Origin: an uncultured Eubacteriales bacterium
GTDB taxonomy: Bacteria > Bacillota > Clostridia > Oscillospirales > CAG-272
Direction: 5' to 3'
Length of the DNA stretch: 64,000 nucleotides
Assembly: GCA_934446365.1 (NCBI GenBank)
Contig: CAKSDZ010000002.1
Location: forward strand, 62,001 to 126,000
Made by a program: the position numbers and the translations under genes
In this document: positions 16,017-28,446 of the stretch, one piece after another
Layout of the letters: each line of letters opens with the position of its first letter
Position numbering within the stretch: position 1 is the stretch's first letter
Notes under the pieces: model-generated
What the model was told of the DNA's origin: nothing
Databases searched by the model: none
What the model saw: the letters and a program-made list of their open reading frames with translations, nothing else

Positions 16017-16439
16017 TTATTTGCCGGCTTTTTTGCCGCGCTTCGCGCCGTACAGAGAACGTCCCTGCTTGCGGTTGGCGACGCCCTGCGTATCGAGCGT
16101 ACCACGGATGATGTGATAACGCACACCAGGCAGGTCACGCACTCTTCCGCCGCGGATCAGTACGACAGAGTGTTCCTGAAGATTGTGTCCGATACCGGGA
16201 ATGTAGCAGATCGCTTCCATTCCGTTGGTGAACTTCACCTTGGCAACCTTACGAAGAGCGGAGTTCGGCTTTTTCGGCGTCGTGGTGTAGACCTTCGTGC
16301 AAACCCCTCTCTTCTGAGGAGAGCTGAGATCCGTCTGAGACTTCGTAAGCGAGTTGAAGCCTTTCTGAAGGACAGGTGCTTTGGATTTGTACTCCTTCTT
16401 CTCACGGCCGTTGCGAACGAGCTGATTGAATGTTGGCAT
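16017..16439 (-). CDS. rpsL: Ribosomal protein S12
   Basis: A 140-residue decoding-centre protein. MPTFNQLVRNGREKK, TTPKKPNSALRKV (residues 53-65) and the GGRV-DLPGVRYH loop are family signatures. The lysine usually mutated in streptomycin-resistant strains near residue 56 is present. The second such lysine (E. coli 88 in the common numbering, Bacillus 101) is Arg here (GGRVRDLPG, codon CGT). AAGGAGG precedes the ATG. It lies in the str operon between the L7Ae-like gene and rpsG. Confidence 0.98.
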   Translation of the reverse strand: MPTFNQLVRNGREKKEYKSKAPVLQKGFNSLTKSQTDLSSPQKRGVCTKVYTTTPKKPNSALRKVAKVKFTNGMEAICYIPGIGHNLQEHSVVLIRGGRVRDLPGVRYHIIRGTLDTQGVANRKQGRSLYGAKRGKKAGK

Positions 16440-16516
16440 GTTAAACCTCCTTTTTTCAGAATCAATATTTGTTTATATATACCACCGAAAATCCTTGCGG
16501 AGCCCGGTTGTATCCG

Positions 16517-16759
16517 TTATTTCAGGACGACGCACACGGCGCAGTCCACATCGATGCCGCACATTTTGCCAAGCTCGGTTTTTGTGCGGGTAAGATCGAG
16601 CGCAATGCCGCAGTCGCGGCAAAGCTCCGTCACGGCGGAAATGATTTTTCCCTCGGCGTCGGACGCCACGAAAGCCGTTTTCGCCGTTCCTCCTTTGATA
16701 TGTTTTTTTGATTGGTTCAGGCCTGCGACTACCACAGGCACGGGACTGTCGGATGACAT
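16517..16759 (-). CDS. L7Ae-family RNA-binding protein (YbxF-like)
   Basis: An 80-residue protein with the L7Ae/L30e fold pattern: VVVAGLNQSKKHIKGGTAKTAFVASDAEG and then a C-terminal VDCAVCVVLK strand. Family members in Bacillota (YbxF, YlxQ) bind kink-turn RNA. In Bacillus the homologue occupies the same place between rpoC and rpsL. I start at ATG 16759 (MSSDSPVPVVVAG); the frame extends upstream to 16858 but that part overlaps the promoter. AAAGGA lies 12 bp before this ATG, a slightly long gap. First gene of the str operon. Confidence 0.88.
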   Translation of the reverse strand: MSSDSPVPVVVAGLNQSKKHIKGGTAKTAFVASDAEGKIISAVTELCRDCGIALDLTRTKTELGKMCGIDVDCAVCVVLK

Positions 16760-16845
16760 TTTAATCAAAAATCCTTTCAAAAAATTATGCGTCCGATATG
16801 CGAAACCATATAAAGACAGCATTTTAGCATATAAAGCTATCCTAT

Positions 16846-16874
16846 ATAATATCACCAAAACCTGCCCTTGTCAA
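16846..16874 (-). promoter_or_regulatory. str operon promoter
   Basis: On the minus strand: TTGACA (16869-16874), a 17-bp spacer and TATTAT (16846-16851). It would start transcription about 80 bp before the L7Ae-like gene and drive the ribosomal protein and elongation factor genes. The remainder of the gap (16875-17004) shows nothing else. Confidence 0.75.
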
Positions 16875-17004
16875 CGGAATTATCAAAAATTTCGCAAAAA
16901 ATCCATGAATTATTTGATATTCGGAGCCGATTCTGCCGTCACAGATGCGGCAATCCATGCTCATTTCGGGAAATTTCATAAATGCGGCCGATAAAAACAA
17001 CGCG

Positions 17005-17040
17005 AAGCCCGCAGGCATTTGCCTGCGGGCTTATATTTTT
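17005..17040 (-). terminator. Hairpin terminator after rpoC
   Basis: A perfect 12-bp stem AAGCCCGCAGGC (17005-17016) with its partner at 17021-17032 and a loop of four. The T-run is better on the plus strand; on the minus strand CGCGTTGTTTTT follows. It lies 36 bp after the rpoC stop and just before the str promoter. Confidence 0.7.
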
Positions 17041-17075
17041 TCTTTCCAGCGCCGATACGCGCCGTTCCGGCTTTA

Positions 17076-20633
<3,558 letters not shown>

Positions 20634-20650
20634 CTTTCTCTCCCCCTAAA

Positions 20651-23600
20651 TTATTCTTCATCGAAGTCCGCGTCGTCGTCTATGCCGTCAAGCTCAAACT
20701 CATCCTCGGAATCGGAGAAATCTTCCTCGATCTCATCCTCGTCGACAAGTGTATAATGGTCCTCGTCGCCCTCTTCCAGCACCGCGGGTCCGACATCCTC
20801 CGCCGTTACGAAGCCGCCCTTGCTGTCGTCGGCAAATTCCTCGCCGATCTGAGAAAGCTCGATTTCCTCGCCGTTTTCATCGAGGACACGGATATCGAGC
20901 GCCAAAGATTGAAGCTCCTTGACCAGCACACGGAACGATTCCGGAACGCCCGGCGTCGGAATGTTCTGTCCCTTGACGATCGCCTCATAGGTCTTGACAC
21001 GTCCGGTCACGTCGTCCGACTTGACCGTCAGAATTTCTTGAAGCGTATAAGCCGCGCCATAAGCTTCGAGCGCCCAAACCTCCATCTCACCGAAGCGCTG
21101 TCCGCCGAACTGCGCCTTGCCGCCGAGCGGCTGCTGGGTGACAAGCGAATACGGACCGACGCTTCTCGCGTGAATCTTGTCGTCGACAAGGTGATGGAGT
21201 TTGAGATAATACATGATTCCGACCGTGACAGGGTTGTCGAACGCCTCGCCCGTGCGGCCATCGTAAAGAATCCGTTTTCCGTCGACGGTTTTCAGCTTCT
21301 TGGCGGCAATCTTTTCCGCCACCCAAGCCTTGTTGGAGAGCTTATCCTCCCCGACCTGCTCGTAGCGGCGCTCGCCGGTCGCCTCATCGACGATCTCCTC
21401 ATAAAATTTCTTATTCGTGAGAGAATCGCTCGGAAGCACCTCACGGTAAAGCCCTGCCTCCGTCATCATTTCGGTGATGTCGCTCTCCTTCGCGCCGTCG
21501 AACGCGGGCGTCATGACTTTCATGCCGAGGCGTTTCGCGGCGATGCCGAGATGCACCTCGAGCACCTGCCCGATATTCATTCGGGACGGAACGCCGAGCG
21601 GATTGAGCACGATGTCGAGCGGGGTGCCGTCCTCGAGGAACGGCATATCCTCCGGGGGAAGGATACGCGACACGACACCTTTGTTTCCGTGACGTCCCGC
21701 CATCTTATCTCCGACGGAGATTTTGCGCTTCTGCGCGATATAAACGCGGACGGATTTGTTGACGCCCGGCGCCAGCTCATCGGAATTCTCGCGCGAGAAC
21801 ACGCGCACGTCGACGACAATACCGGATTCGCCGTGCGGCAGCCGCATGGAGGTGTCGCGCACCTCTCTCGCCTTTTCGCCGAAGATTGCACGCAGGAGGC
21901 GTTCCTCCGCGGTCAGCTCCGTCTCGCCTTTCGGCGTGACCTTGCCGACGAGGATATCGCCCGCGTGTACCTCGGTACCGTTGCGGATGATTCCGTTTTC
22001 ATCGAGGTCTTTCAGCGCATCGTCGCCGCAGTTCGGAATCTCGCGGGTGATTTCCTCCGGCCCGAGCTTGGTATCCCTCGCTTCGAGGGTATATTCTTCT
22101 ATATGAATGGAAGTGTAAACGTCGTTGCGGACGAGGTTTTCATTGAGAAGGACCGCATCCTCATAGTTATAGCCCTCCCACGTCATGAAGCCGATGAGCG
22201 CGTTCTTGCCGAGCGCAATCTCACCATCCGACGTCGCGGGGCCGTCGGCAATGACGTCGCCCTTCTCCACGCGGTCGCCCACATTCACGATGGGACGCTG
22301 ATTGATGCACGTTCCCTGATTGGAACGCTTGAATTTGAGAAGCTCATAGGTGTGATTGCGTCCGGAATCCTCCGCAACAACCACTTTGTCCGCCGTCACG
22401 GTTTTGACATAGCCGGCTTCCTTTGCAAGCACACAAACGCCGGAATCGATTGCCGCCTTGTATTCCATGCCGGTTCCGACAATCGGAGAATCCGTCATGA
22501 GCAGCGGCACCGCCTGCTTCTGCATGTTGGAGCCCATGAGCGCACGGGAGTTGTCGTCGTTTTCAAGGAACGGGATGAAGCCCGTCGCCACGGAAATGAC
22601 CATTTTCGGAGAAACGTCGATATAATCGACCGCAGAGGCGTCCACCTCGACAATCTCGGCACGGTCACGCGCCAGGACTCTCTTGTTGACAAAATGTCCG
22701 TTCTCGTCGATCGGCTCATTCGCCTGTGCGACGATATAATTGTCCTCCATGTCGGCGGTCATATATTCGACGACGTCGGTTACCCGTCCGGTCGTCTTGT
22801 CGATCTTGCGGTAAGGCGCCTCAATGAAGCCGTAATCGTTGATTTTCGCATAAGTTGCGAGATATGAGATCAGACCGATGTTCGGTCCCTCCGGCGTCTC
22901 GATCGGGCAAATGCGTCCGTAATGCGTATAGTGTACGTCGCGCACCTCGAACGATGCGCGGTCGCGGGAAAGACCGCCCGGACCAAGTGCGGAGAGACGG
23001 CGCTTGTGCGTCAGCTCCGCCAAGGGATTGTTCTGATCCATGAACGAGGAAAGCGGCGAGGAGCCGAAGAACTCGCGGATTGCCGCGACGACCGGACGGA
23101 TGTTGATGAGCGCCTGCGGCGTCAGAGAATCGACGTCCTGAATCGTCATTCTTTCCTTAATGATTTTATCCATGCGGGAAAAGCCGATGCGCAGCTGATT
23201 CTGAATCAGCTCGCCCACGGCGCGGATTCTTCTGTTCCCGAGATGGTCGATATCGTCCGCCGTGCCGATTCCGTGCGACAGACAGATAAGATAGTTGATG
23301 GAAGCGTAAATATCGTCTTTTGTAATATGCTTCGGGGAAAGCTCCGCGGCTCTTTCCTTCGCCGCCGCTTTCAGCGCGTCGAAATCGCCGCCCGCCGCTT
23401 CCAGCATCTCGAGAAGCAGGCTGAGCTTTACTTTTTCATAGATGCCGACCTCGGTAAGATCGCAGCCGATGACCTTTTTGGGGTCCACCATGCCGTTTCC
23501 GAAAACCTTGGTTTCCGTTTCCTCACCGATATAGACATATGCCTCGTTCACGCCGGCGTCCTCGATGGAAACCGCCTCGTCAAAGGTAAGCGTTTTTCCC

Positions 23601-24550
23601 GCCTCAAACAGGATTTCGCCGGTAATCGGGCTGATAACCGGACGGGAAAGCGTCCTGCCGGAAAGCCTGCGGCCGAGCGCGACCTTTTTGTCGAACTTGT
23701 ATCTTCCGACGGAACCGAGGTCATAGCGCTTGGGATCAAAGAAAAGGTTGTTGAGCAGAATCTGCGCGGATTCGACGAGCGGCGGCTCGCCGGGACGCAG
23801 CTTCTTATAGATTTCCTTCAAGGATTCCTCATAAGCGGTCGTGCCGTTCTTTTCAGCCTCCGCCTGCATGCCGTCTTTTTCAAGCGTCGTCGTGATTTTC
23901 ACGTCGTCGCCGAACAGCGCGCGCACGTCGGTCGAGGTGGAAACGGATTCCTCAAGGGCACGGATGAGAACCGTCACGGGGATTTTGCGGTTCTTGTCGA
24001 TGCGGACATAGAAGACGTCGTTCATGTCCGTCTCATATTCGAGCCATGCGCCGCGGTAAGGGATAATCTGCGCCGTGAGCATGCACTTCCCGGCTTTGTC
24101 CATCGCCGCCGTATAATACATGCCGGGAGAGCGGACGAGCTGCGATACGACGACACGCTCCGCGCCGTTGATCACAAAGGTGCCGTTTTCCGTCATCAGC
24201 GGGAAATCTCCCATAAAGATATCCTGCTGCTTCACCTCTCCTGTGGCCTTGTTTGTAAGACGCACCGTTACGCGCAGAGGAGCGGCATAGGTCACATCGC
24301 GTTCCTTGCACTCCTCGACGGGGTATTTCGGCGTCTGATCGATGGAAAAGTCCACGAACTCGATCACGAGATTTCCGGAATAGTCGACGATCGGGGAAAC
24401 ATCCTGCAATACCTCGGATATTCCTCGTTCGACAAGCCATTTGTACGACTTTTTCTGAATCTCGAGCAGATCCGGCATCTCCAAAATCTCGTCGATTTTG
24501 GCGAAGCTCATACGCACGTTTTTGCCAAGCTGCTGGGGTTTGATCCTCAT
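20651..24550 (-). CDS. rpoB: RNA polymerase beta subunit
   Basis: A 1299-residue subunit. The rifampicin pocket reads SSFMDQNNPLAELTHKRR then LSALGPGG, with the Asp, His and Ser positions most often mutated in resistant strains all in the usual form, so a rifampicin-sensitive pocket is expected. The C-terminus ends in a very acidic tail (about 40 residues rich in Asp and Glu). GGAGTG precedes the ATG. The expected upstream rplJ-rplL genes are missing: rpoB starts directly at a divergent promoter region shared with alaS, behind a leader with a possible attenuator. Confidence 0.99.
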   Translation of the reverse strand: MRIKPQQLGKNVRMSFAKIDEILEMPDLLEIQKKSYKWLVERGISEVLQDVSPIVDYSGNLVIEFVDFSIDQTPKYPVEECKERDVTYAAPLRVTVRLTNKATGEVKQQDIFMGDFPLMTENGTFVINGAERVVVSQLVRSPGMYYTAAMDKAGKCMLTAQIIPYRGAWLEYETDMNDVFYVRIDKNRKIPVTVLIRALEESVSTSTDVRALFGDDVKITTTLEKDGMQAEAEKNGTTAYEESLKEIYKKLRPGEPPLVESAQILLNNLFFDPKRYDLGSVGRYKFDKKVALGRRLSGRTLSRPVISPITGEILFEAGKTLTFDEAVSIEDAGVNEAYVYIGEETETKVFGNGMVDPKKVIGCDLTEVGIYEKVKLSLLLEMLEAAGGDFDALKAAAKERAAELSPKHITKDDIYASINYLICLSHGIGTADDIDHLGNRRIRAVGELIQNQLRIGFSRMDKIIKERMTIQDVDSLTPQALINIRPVVAAIREFFGSSPLSSFMDQNNPLAELTHKRRLSALGPGGLSRDRASFEVRDVHYTHYGRICPIETPEGPNIGLISYLATYAKINDYGFIEAPYRKIDKTTGRVTDVVEYMTADMEDNYIVAQANEPIDENGHFVNKRVLARDRAEIVEVDASAVDYIDVSPKMVISVATGFIPFLENDDNSRALMGSNMQKQAVPLLMTDSPIVGTGMEYKAAIDSGVCVLAKEAGYVKTVTADKVVVAEDSGRNHTYELLKFKRSNQGTCINQRPIVNVGDRVEKGDVIADGPATSDGEIALGKNALIGFMTWEGYNYEDAVLLNENLVRNDVYTSIHIEEYTLEARDTKLGPEEITREIPNCGDDALKDLDENGIIRNGTEVHAGDILVGKVTPKGETELTAEERLLRAIFGEKAREVRDTSMRLPHGESGIVVDVRVFSRENSDELAPGVNKSVRVYIAQKRKISVGDKMAGRHGNKGVVSRILPPEDMPFLEDGTPLDIVLNPLGVPSRMNIGQVLEVHLGIAAKRLGMKVMTPAFDGAKESDITEMMTEAGLYREVLPSDSLTNKKFYEEIVDEATGERRYEQVGEDKLSNKAWVAEKIAAKKLKTVDGKRILYDGRTGEAFDNPVTVGIMYYLKLHHLVDDKIHARSVGPYSLVTQQPLGGKAQFGGQRFGEMEVWALEAYGAAYTLQEILTVKSDDVTGRVKTYEAIVKGQNIPTPGVPESFRVLVKELQSLALDIRVLDENGEEIELSQIGEEFADDSKGGFVTAEDVGPAVLEEGDEDHYTLVDEDEIEEDFSDSEDEFELDGIDDDADFDEE

Positions 24551-24641
24551 AAAATCACTCCAATTCTAATTTAAGCTTGCCTTTACTTTGGTAAATATAT
24601 GATATTTTTCCACAGCCTGCAATACTGTCATTCAAAAACGG

Positions 24642-24667
24642 CAAAAAGCCCGACGGGACGGCGCTTC
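24642..24667 (-). terminator. Possible attenuator in the rpoB leader
   Basis: On the minus strand AAGC(G)CCG pairs with CGGGCTT around TCCCGT, with one bulged base, followed by TTTT. It lies about 40 bp after the predicted start site and about 95 bp before the rpoB start codon. The stem is short, so this is tentative. Confidence 0.45.
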
Positions 24668-24711
24668 TCCAAAAAATAACAATAATACAAGCGATTGTAA
24701 TGCAATTTACA

Positions 24712-24740
24712 AGTATAGCACCGAAAAGTCAAGTTGTCAA
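24712..24740 (-). promoter_or_regulatory. rpoB promoter
   Basis: On the minus strand: TTGACA (24735-24740), a 17-bp spacer and TATACT (24712-24717). It leaves a leader of about 155 bp before rpoB. Confidence 0.78.
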
Positions 24741-24769
24741 TAACTTTTTGTCGTTTTTTTCAAATAATA

Positions 24770-24798
24770 TTGACTTTTTTATGCAACACTAATATAAT
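24770..24798 (+). promoter_or_regulatory. alaS promoter
   Basis: TTGACT (24770-24775), a 17-bp spacer and TATAAT (24793-24798). Transcription would start near 24805, leaving a leader of about 60 bp, too short for a T-box. Confidence 0.78.
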
Positions 24799-24863
24799 TA
24801 TTTTAAATAGACGGGAAATCACCCCCAAAATTCAGATTCGTCAAATCAAAAGGAAGAAAAATC

Positions 24864-27494
24864 ATGGAATGGACATCGCTCAACGACCTGCGCGAGAAAT
24901 TTCTCAGTTTCTTTGAATCCAAAGGACATCTCAGCCGCAGAAGCTATTCCCTTGTGCCGGAAAACGACAAATCACTGCTGCTCATTGTCGCGGGAATGGC
25001 GCCGCTCAAAAAATACTTTACCGGAGAGCTTGAACCGCCCTGCCACAGAATGGCGACCTGCCAAAAGTGCATCCGCACGAACGACATCGAGCATGTCGGT
25101 TATACCGCGCGTCACGGAACCTTTTTTGAAATGCTCGGCAATTTCTCTTTCGGCGATTATTTTAAGGAAGAAGCCCTGACATGGGCATGGGAATTTCTGA
25201 CGGAAGTGCTGGAAATCCCGTCGGATCTGCTGTGGCCCTCCGTATATGAGGAAGACGAGGAGGCATACAGCATTTGGCGCGATAAAATCGGCGTGCGCGA
25301 GGATCATATCGTGCGTCTCGGCAAGGAGGACAACTTCTGGGAGCACGGACAAGGTCCCTGCGGCCCCTGCTCCGAAATCTACTTCGACCGCGGCGAGAAA
25401 TACGGCTGCGGCAGTCCCGACTGCCGCCCCGGCTGTGACTGCGACCGCTATATGGAGATTTGGAACAACGTGTTCTCTCAGTTCAATAACGACGGCAACG
25501 GCAACTATACCGAGCTTGCGCATAAAAACATCGATACCGGCATGGGACTCGAACGACTTGCCTGCGTCATGCAGGGCGTCGACAACATGTTCGAGGTCGA
25601 TACCATTCAGAATATCATCGGAGCAATCAGCAAAAAAGCCGGAATCGCCTACAAAGCGAACGAAAAAGCGGACGTATCCCTGCGGATTATCGCGGATCAC
25701 GCGCGCGCTTCGGCATTCCTTATCGCGGACGGCGTCATGCCCTCCAACGAGGGACGCGGCTACGTTCTGCGCCGGCTCTTGCGCCGCGCCTGCCGCCACG
25801 GCAGGATTCTCGGAATCAAGGGCGCTTTCCTCTATGACATCATGGCGGTCGTCGCGCATGAAAACACGCTTCCCTATCCGGAGCTCACCGAAAAGTTAGA
25901 CTACATTCAGAAAATCGTGCGCATGGAGGAGGACCGCTTCAATGCGACGGTCGAGGCCGGCACCAATCTGCTCGAAGGACTCATGACGGCAGCCAAGGCC
26001 GCGGGGAGCAAAATCCTATCCGGCGCGGACGTGTTCCGTCTCTCCGACACGTTCGGCTTCCCGCTCGACCTCACGCGCGAAATCGCGGGAGAAAACGGAC
26101 TGGATATCGACGAGGGCGGCTTTGAGGAAAAGCTCGCAGAGCAAAAAGAACGCGCACGCGCCGCGCGCGGCACCATCAGCGGCTGGGACGACAGCATGAA
26201 ATCGCTTGTCGATACCGCCGTCAAAACCGAATTTGTCGGTTATACGGAGCTTACGGCAGAGGGCAAAATCCTCTCCATTATCGACGGCGAATCGGACGAG
26301 CTCTGCGATATCACGGGCGAGACCGCCGTCATCATCACGGACCGCACGCCCTTCTACGGCGAAGGCGGCGGACAGGTCGGCGACAGCGGTGTCATCACGG
26401 GACAAAACGGCTACGCCATCGTCACCGACACCAAAAAGACGGACGGCGTCTATATGCATGTCTGCAAAATCGAATCCGGTTCCCTCTCCGTCGGCGACCG
26501 TGTGACGCTCACGGTGGATGCCTCGCGCCGCGCCGCGGTCGCCCGCAACCACTCCGCCGTTCACCTGCTCGACGCCGCGCTGCGCGATGTGCTCGGCACG
26601 CACATCAGGCAGGCGGGTTCTTATGTCGACGACAAGGAAGCGCGGTTCGACTTCACCCATTTCGCCGCGGTCACACCGGAGGAGCTTGCAAGAGTCGAGC
26701 TGCTCGTCAACGAAAAAATTCTCGACGGAATCCCGGTATCTACGTTTGAAACAGACATAGAAAGCGCGAAAAAATCAGGCGCAATCGCACTTTTCGGCGA
26801 AAAATACGGCAGCATCGTGCGCGTCGTCAAGATGGGCGATTTCTCCGCCGAGCTTTGCGGCGGAACACACGTGGACAATACCGCAAAAATCGGGCTTTTC
26901 AAAATCACGATGGAAAGCTCCGTCGCAGCGGGAACGCGCCGCATCACCGCGGTATCCGGCCTCGGCTCCTACCGGAGAATGATTCAGGAGGAGGCGCTGA
27001 TTTCCTCAGCGATGAAAACGCTGAAAGCAGGGACCTCCGCCGACGTGCTCATCAAAATCGCCGCGCTTACCGACGATTTGAAAACCGTCAGAAAAGAGCT
27101 GGATGGCGCCTCCGCTAAGCTGGCTTCCGCAAAAGCGGCCTCCATGCTGGCTGCGGCGGTCGATGTAAGGGGAATCAAGGTCGCCTCCATGCAGACCGAG
27201 CTTCCCGTGCCGGCAGCACGGCTTTTGGGCGACGACCTGAAAGCGCGCTATCCCGATATGACGGCCGTCATCGCATCCGATTTTTCGGGCAAGCTTACCT
27301 TACTCTGTATCTGCGGCAAAAACGCCGTTGAAAAAGGAGTCAAGGCGCCCGACGTACTCGCCGGACTTTCCGAGTATGTCGGAGGCGGCGGCGGCGGACG
27401 TCCCGACAGCGCGACCGCAGGCGCAAAAAATCCCGAAAAGCTTTCCGAGGCGTTCGCAGCGCTTCCGGAAATCATAAATAGACTTATCAAATAA
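24864..27494 (+). CDS. alaS: Alanyl-tRNA synthetase
   Basis: An 876-residue class II synthetase that charges tRNA-Ala. The N-terminal catalytic core (about 1-240) includes FFESKGH and the HRMATCQKCIR and TFFEMLGNFSFGDYFK motifs. The editing domain carries the zinc-binding HSAVHLLDAALR (HxxxH) and the CGGTHV site. The C-terminal oligomerisation region ends in a glycine-rich segment (GGGGGGRPDSATAG) typical of the C-Ala domain. The length is standard. GGAAG lies before the ATG. It is divergent from rpoB and followed 20 bp later by mscL. Confidence 0.98.
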   Translation: MEWTSLNDLREKFLSFFESKGHLSRRSYSLVPENDKSLLLIVAGMAPLKKYFTGELEPPCHRMATCQKCIRTNDIEHVGYTARHGTFFEMLGNFSFGDYFKEEALTWAWEFLTEVLEIPSDLLWPSVYEEDEEAYSIWRDKIGVREDHIVRLGKEDNFWEHGQGPCGPCSEIYFDRGEKYGCGSPDCRPGCDCDRYMEIWNNVFSQFNNDGNGNYTELAHKNIDTGMGLERLACVMQGVDNMFEVDTIQNIIGAISKKAGIAYKANEKADVSLRIIADHARASAFLIADGVMPSNEGRGYVLRRLLRRACRHGRILGIKGAFLYDIMAVVAHENTLPYPELTEKLDYIQKIVRMEEDRFNATVEAGTNLLEGLMTAAKAAGSKILSGADVFRLSDTFGFPLDLTREIAGENGLDIDEGGFEEKLAEQKERARAARGTISGWDDSMKSLVDTAVKTEFVGYTELTAEGKILSIIDGESDELCDITGETAVIITDRTPFYGEGGGQVGDSGVITGQNGYAIVTDTKKTDGVYMHVCKIESGSLSVGDRVTLTVDASRRAAVARNHSAVHLLDAALRDVLGTHIRQAGSYVDDKEARFDFTHFAAVTPEELARVELLVNEKILDGIPVSTFETDIESAKKSGAIALFGEKYGSIVRVVKMGDFSAELCGGTHVDNTAKIGLFKITMESSVAAGTRRITAVSGLGSYRRMIQEEALISSAMKTLKAGTSADVLIKIAALTDDLKTVRKELDGASAKLASAKAASMLAAAVDVRGIKVASMQTELPVPAARLLGDDLKARYPDMTAVIASDFSGKLTLLCICGKNAVEKGVKAPDVLAGLSEYVGGGGGGRPDSATAGAKNPEKLSEAFAALPEIINRLIK

Positions 27495-27514
27495 AACGGA
27501 AAGGAATCATTACG

Positions 27515-28069
27515 ATGAAACAGAAAAAAGAGAGAACCTTTTGGAAAGACTTCAAAAAATTCATCAGCCGCGGAAACGTCGTCGATATGGCCATCGGCGT
27601 CGTTGTCGCCACATCGTTCAGCGCAATCGTTTCAAAATTCACGGCGGCTTTTATCTCCCCGCTTATCGCTCTTCTGACCGACGGAGCAAGCCTTGCCGAG
27701 CTGAAATGGGTTGCCAGACCGGAAACGCTTGACGCCGAGGGCAATGTGCTCGTCGCCGAGGTTTCTTTCGCATGGGGCGCCTTTGTGCAGGCAATCATCG
27801 ACTTTTTAATCATCGCGCTCGTTCTCTTCATCGTGCTCCGTATAGTCTCGAAAGCTTCCAGCAAGGCAAAAGAGCTGCGCATCTCCAAGGAAGAAAAAGA
27901 AGCGCAGGAAAAAGCGGCTGCGGAAGCCGCCGCCAAAGCGGAAGCGGAAAAGAAAGCCGCCGAAGAGGCAAGACTTGCCGCCGAAGCGAGAGAGGCGGAA
28001 GCTCTTGCGCGTGAAAAGGAGACCGTCGAGCTGCTCCGTGAAATCCGCAACTCGCTCGCTTCCAAATAA
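27515..28069 (+). CDS. mscL: Large-conductance mechanosensitive channel MscL with long tail
   Basis: A 184-residue membrane channel that opens under osmotic shock to release solutes. FKKFISRGNVVDMAIGVVVATSFSAIV is the typical N-terminal amphipathic helix and first membrane span; the second span is AIIDFLIIALVLFIVLRIV (about 93-112). Family members are usually 120-150 residues; here residues 115-184 form an extra-long, Ala/Glu/Lys-rich coil (repeated EAAAKAEAEKKAAEEA pattern), extending the C-terminal helical bundle. GGAAAGGAATC precedes the ATG. It lies 20 bp after alaS and is likely co-transcribed. Confidence 0.95.
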   Translation: MKQKKERTFWKDFKKFISRGNVVDMAIGVVVATSFSAIVSKFTAAFISPLIALLTDGASLAELKWVARPETLDAEGNVLVAEVSFAWGAFVQAIIDFLIIALVLFIVLRIVSKASSKAKELRISKEEKEAQEKAAAEAAAKAEAEKKAAEEARLAAEAREAEALAREKETVELLREIRNSLASK

Positions 28070-28102
28070 AAAAGCCGCACCGCGGCGGAAAGGTCCGTCT
28101 AT

Positions 28103-28444
28103 ATGGAAAATTGTCTTTTTTGCAAAATTGCGGCGGGAGAGATTCCGTCTACCAAGCTATACGAGGATGAAAAAATTCTCGCATTCCGCGATATCAGCCC
28201 ACAGGCGCCGGTGCATGTGCTTGTGATTCCGAAAACCCATATCGCTTCGGTCGATGAGATTTCGCATATGAACAGCGGAATCGTCGCTTACATTTTTGAA
28301 AACATTCCGAGAATCGCGAAGCTCGCCGGTATCACGAACGGATACCGTGTGATTTCCAACTGCGGCGACGACGCCTGCCAAAGCGTCCCTCATCTCCATT
28401 TTCACATTCTCGGCGGTGCAAAGCTCGCCGACAAAATGGCGTGA
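28103..28444 (+). CDS. HIT family protein (HinT-like)
   Basis: A 113-residue nucleotide phosphoramidase or hydrolase of the histidine triad family. The N-terminus CLFCKIAAGEIPSTKLYED is typical of HinT, and the catalytic triad motif reads HLHFHILGG near residue 100. The first Cys pair (C-x2-C) may bind zinc. GGAAAGG lies about 11 bp before the ATG. It is in line with mscL (33-bp gap) and overlaps a possible GTG start of the next gene. Confidence 0.94.
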   Translation: MENCLFCKIAAGEIPSTKLYEDEKILAFRDISPQAPVHVLVIPKTHIASVDEISHMNSGIVAYIFENIPRIAKLAGITNGYRVISNCGDDACQSVPHLHFHILGGAKLADKMA

Positions 28445-28446
28445 CG

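Noticed and set aside
20756..24574. Two long plus-strand frames (703 and 550 residues) opposite rpoB
   Set aside because: Antisense shadows of rpoB with no motifs; the composition is that of reverse-complement coding sequence.
24799..24863. T-box leader upstream of alaS
   Set aside because: The leader is only about 60 bp and lacks the T-box sequence and a terminator.
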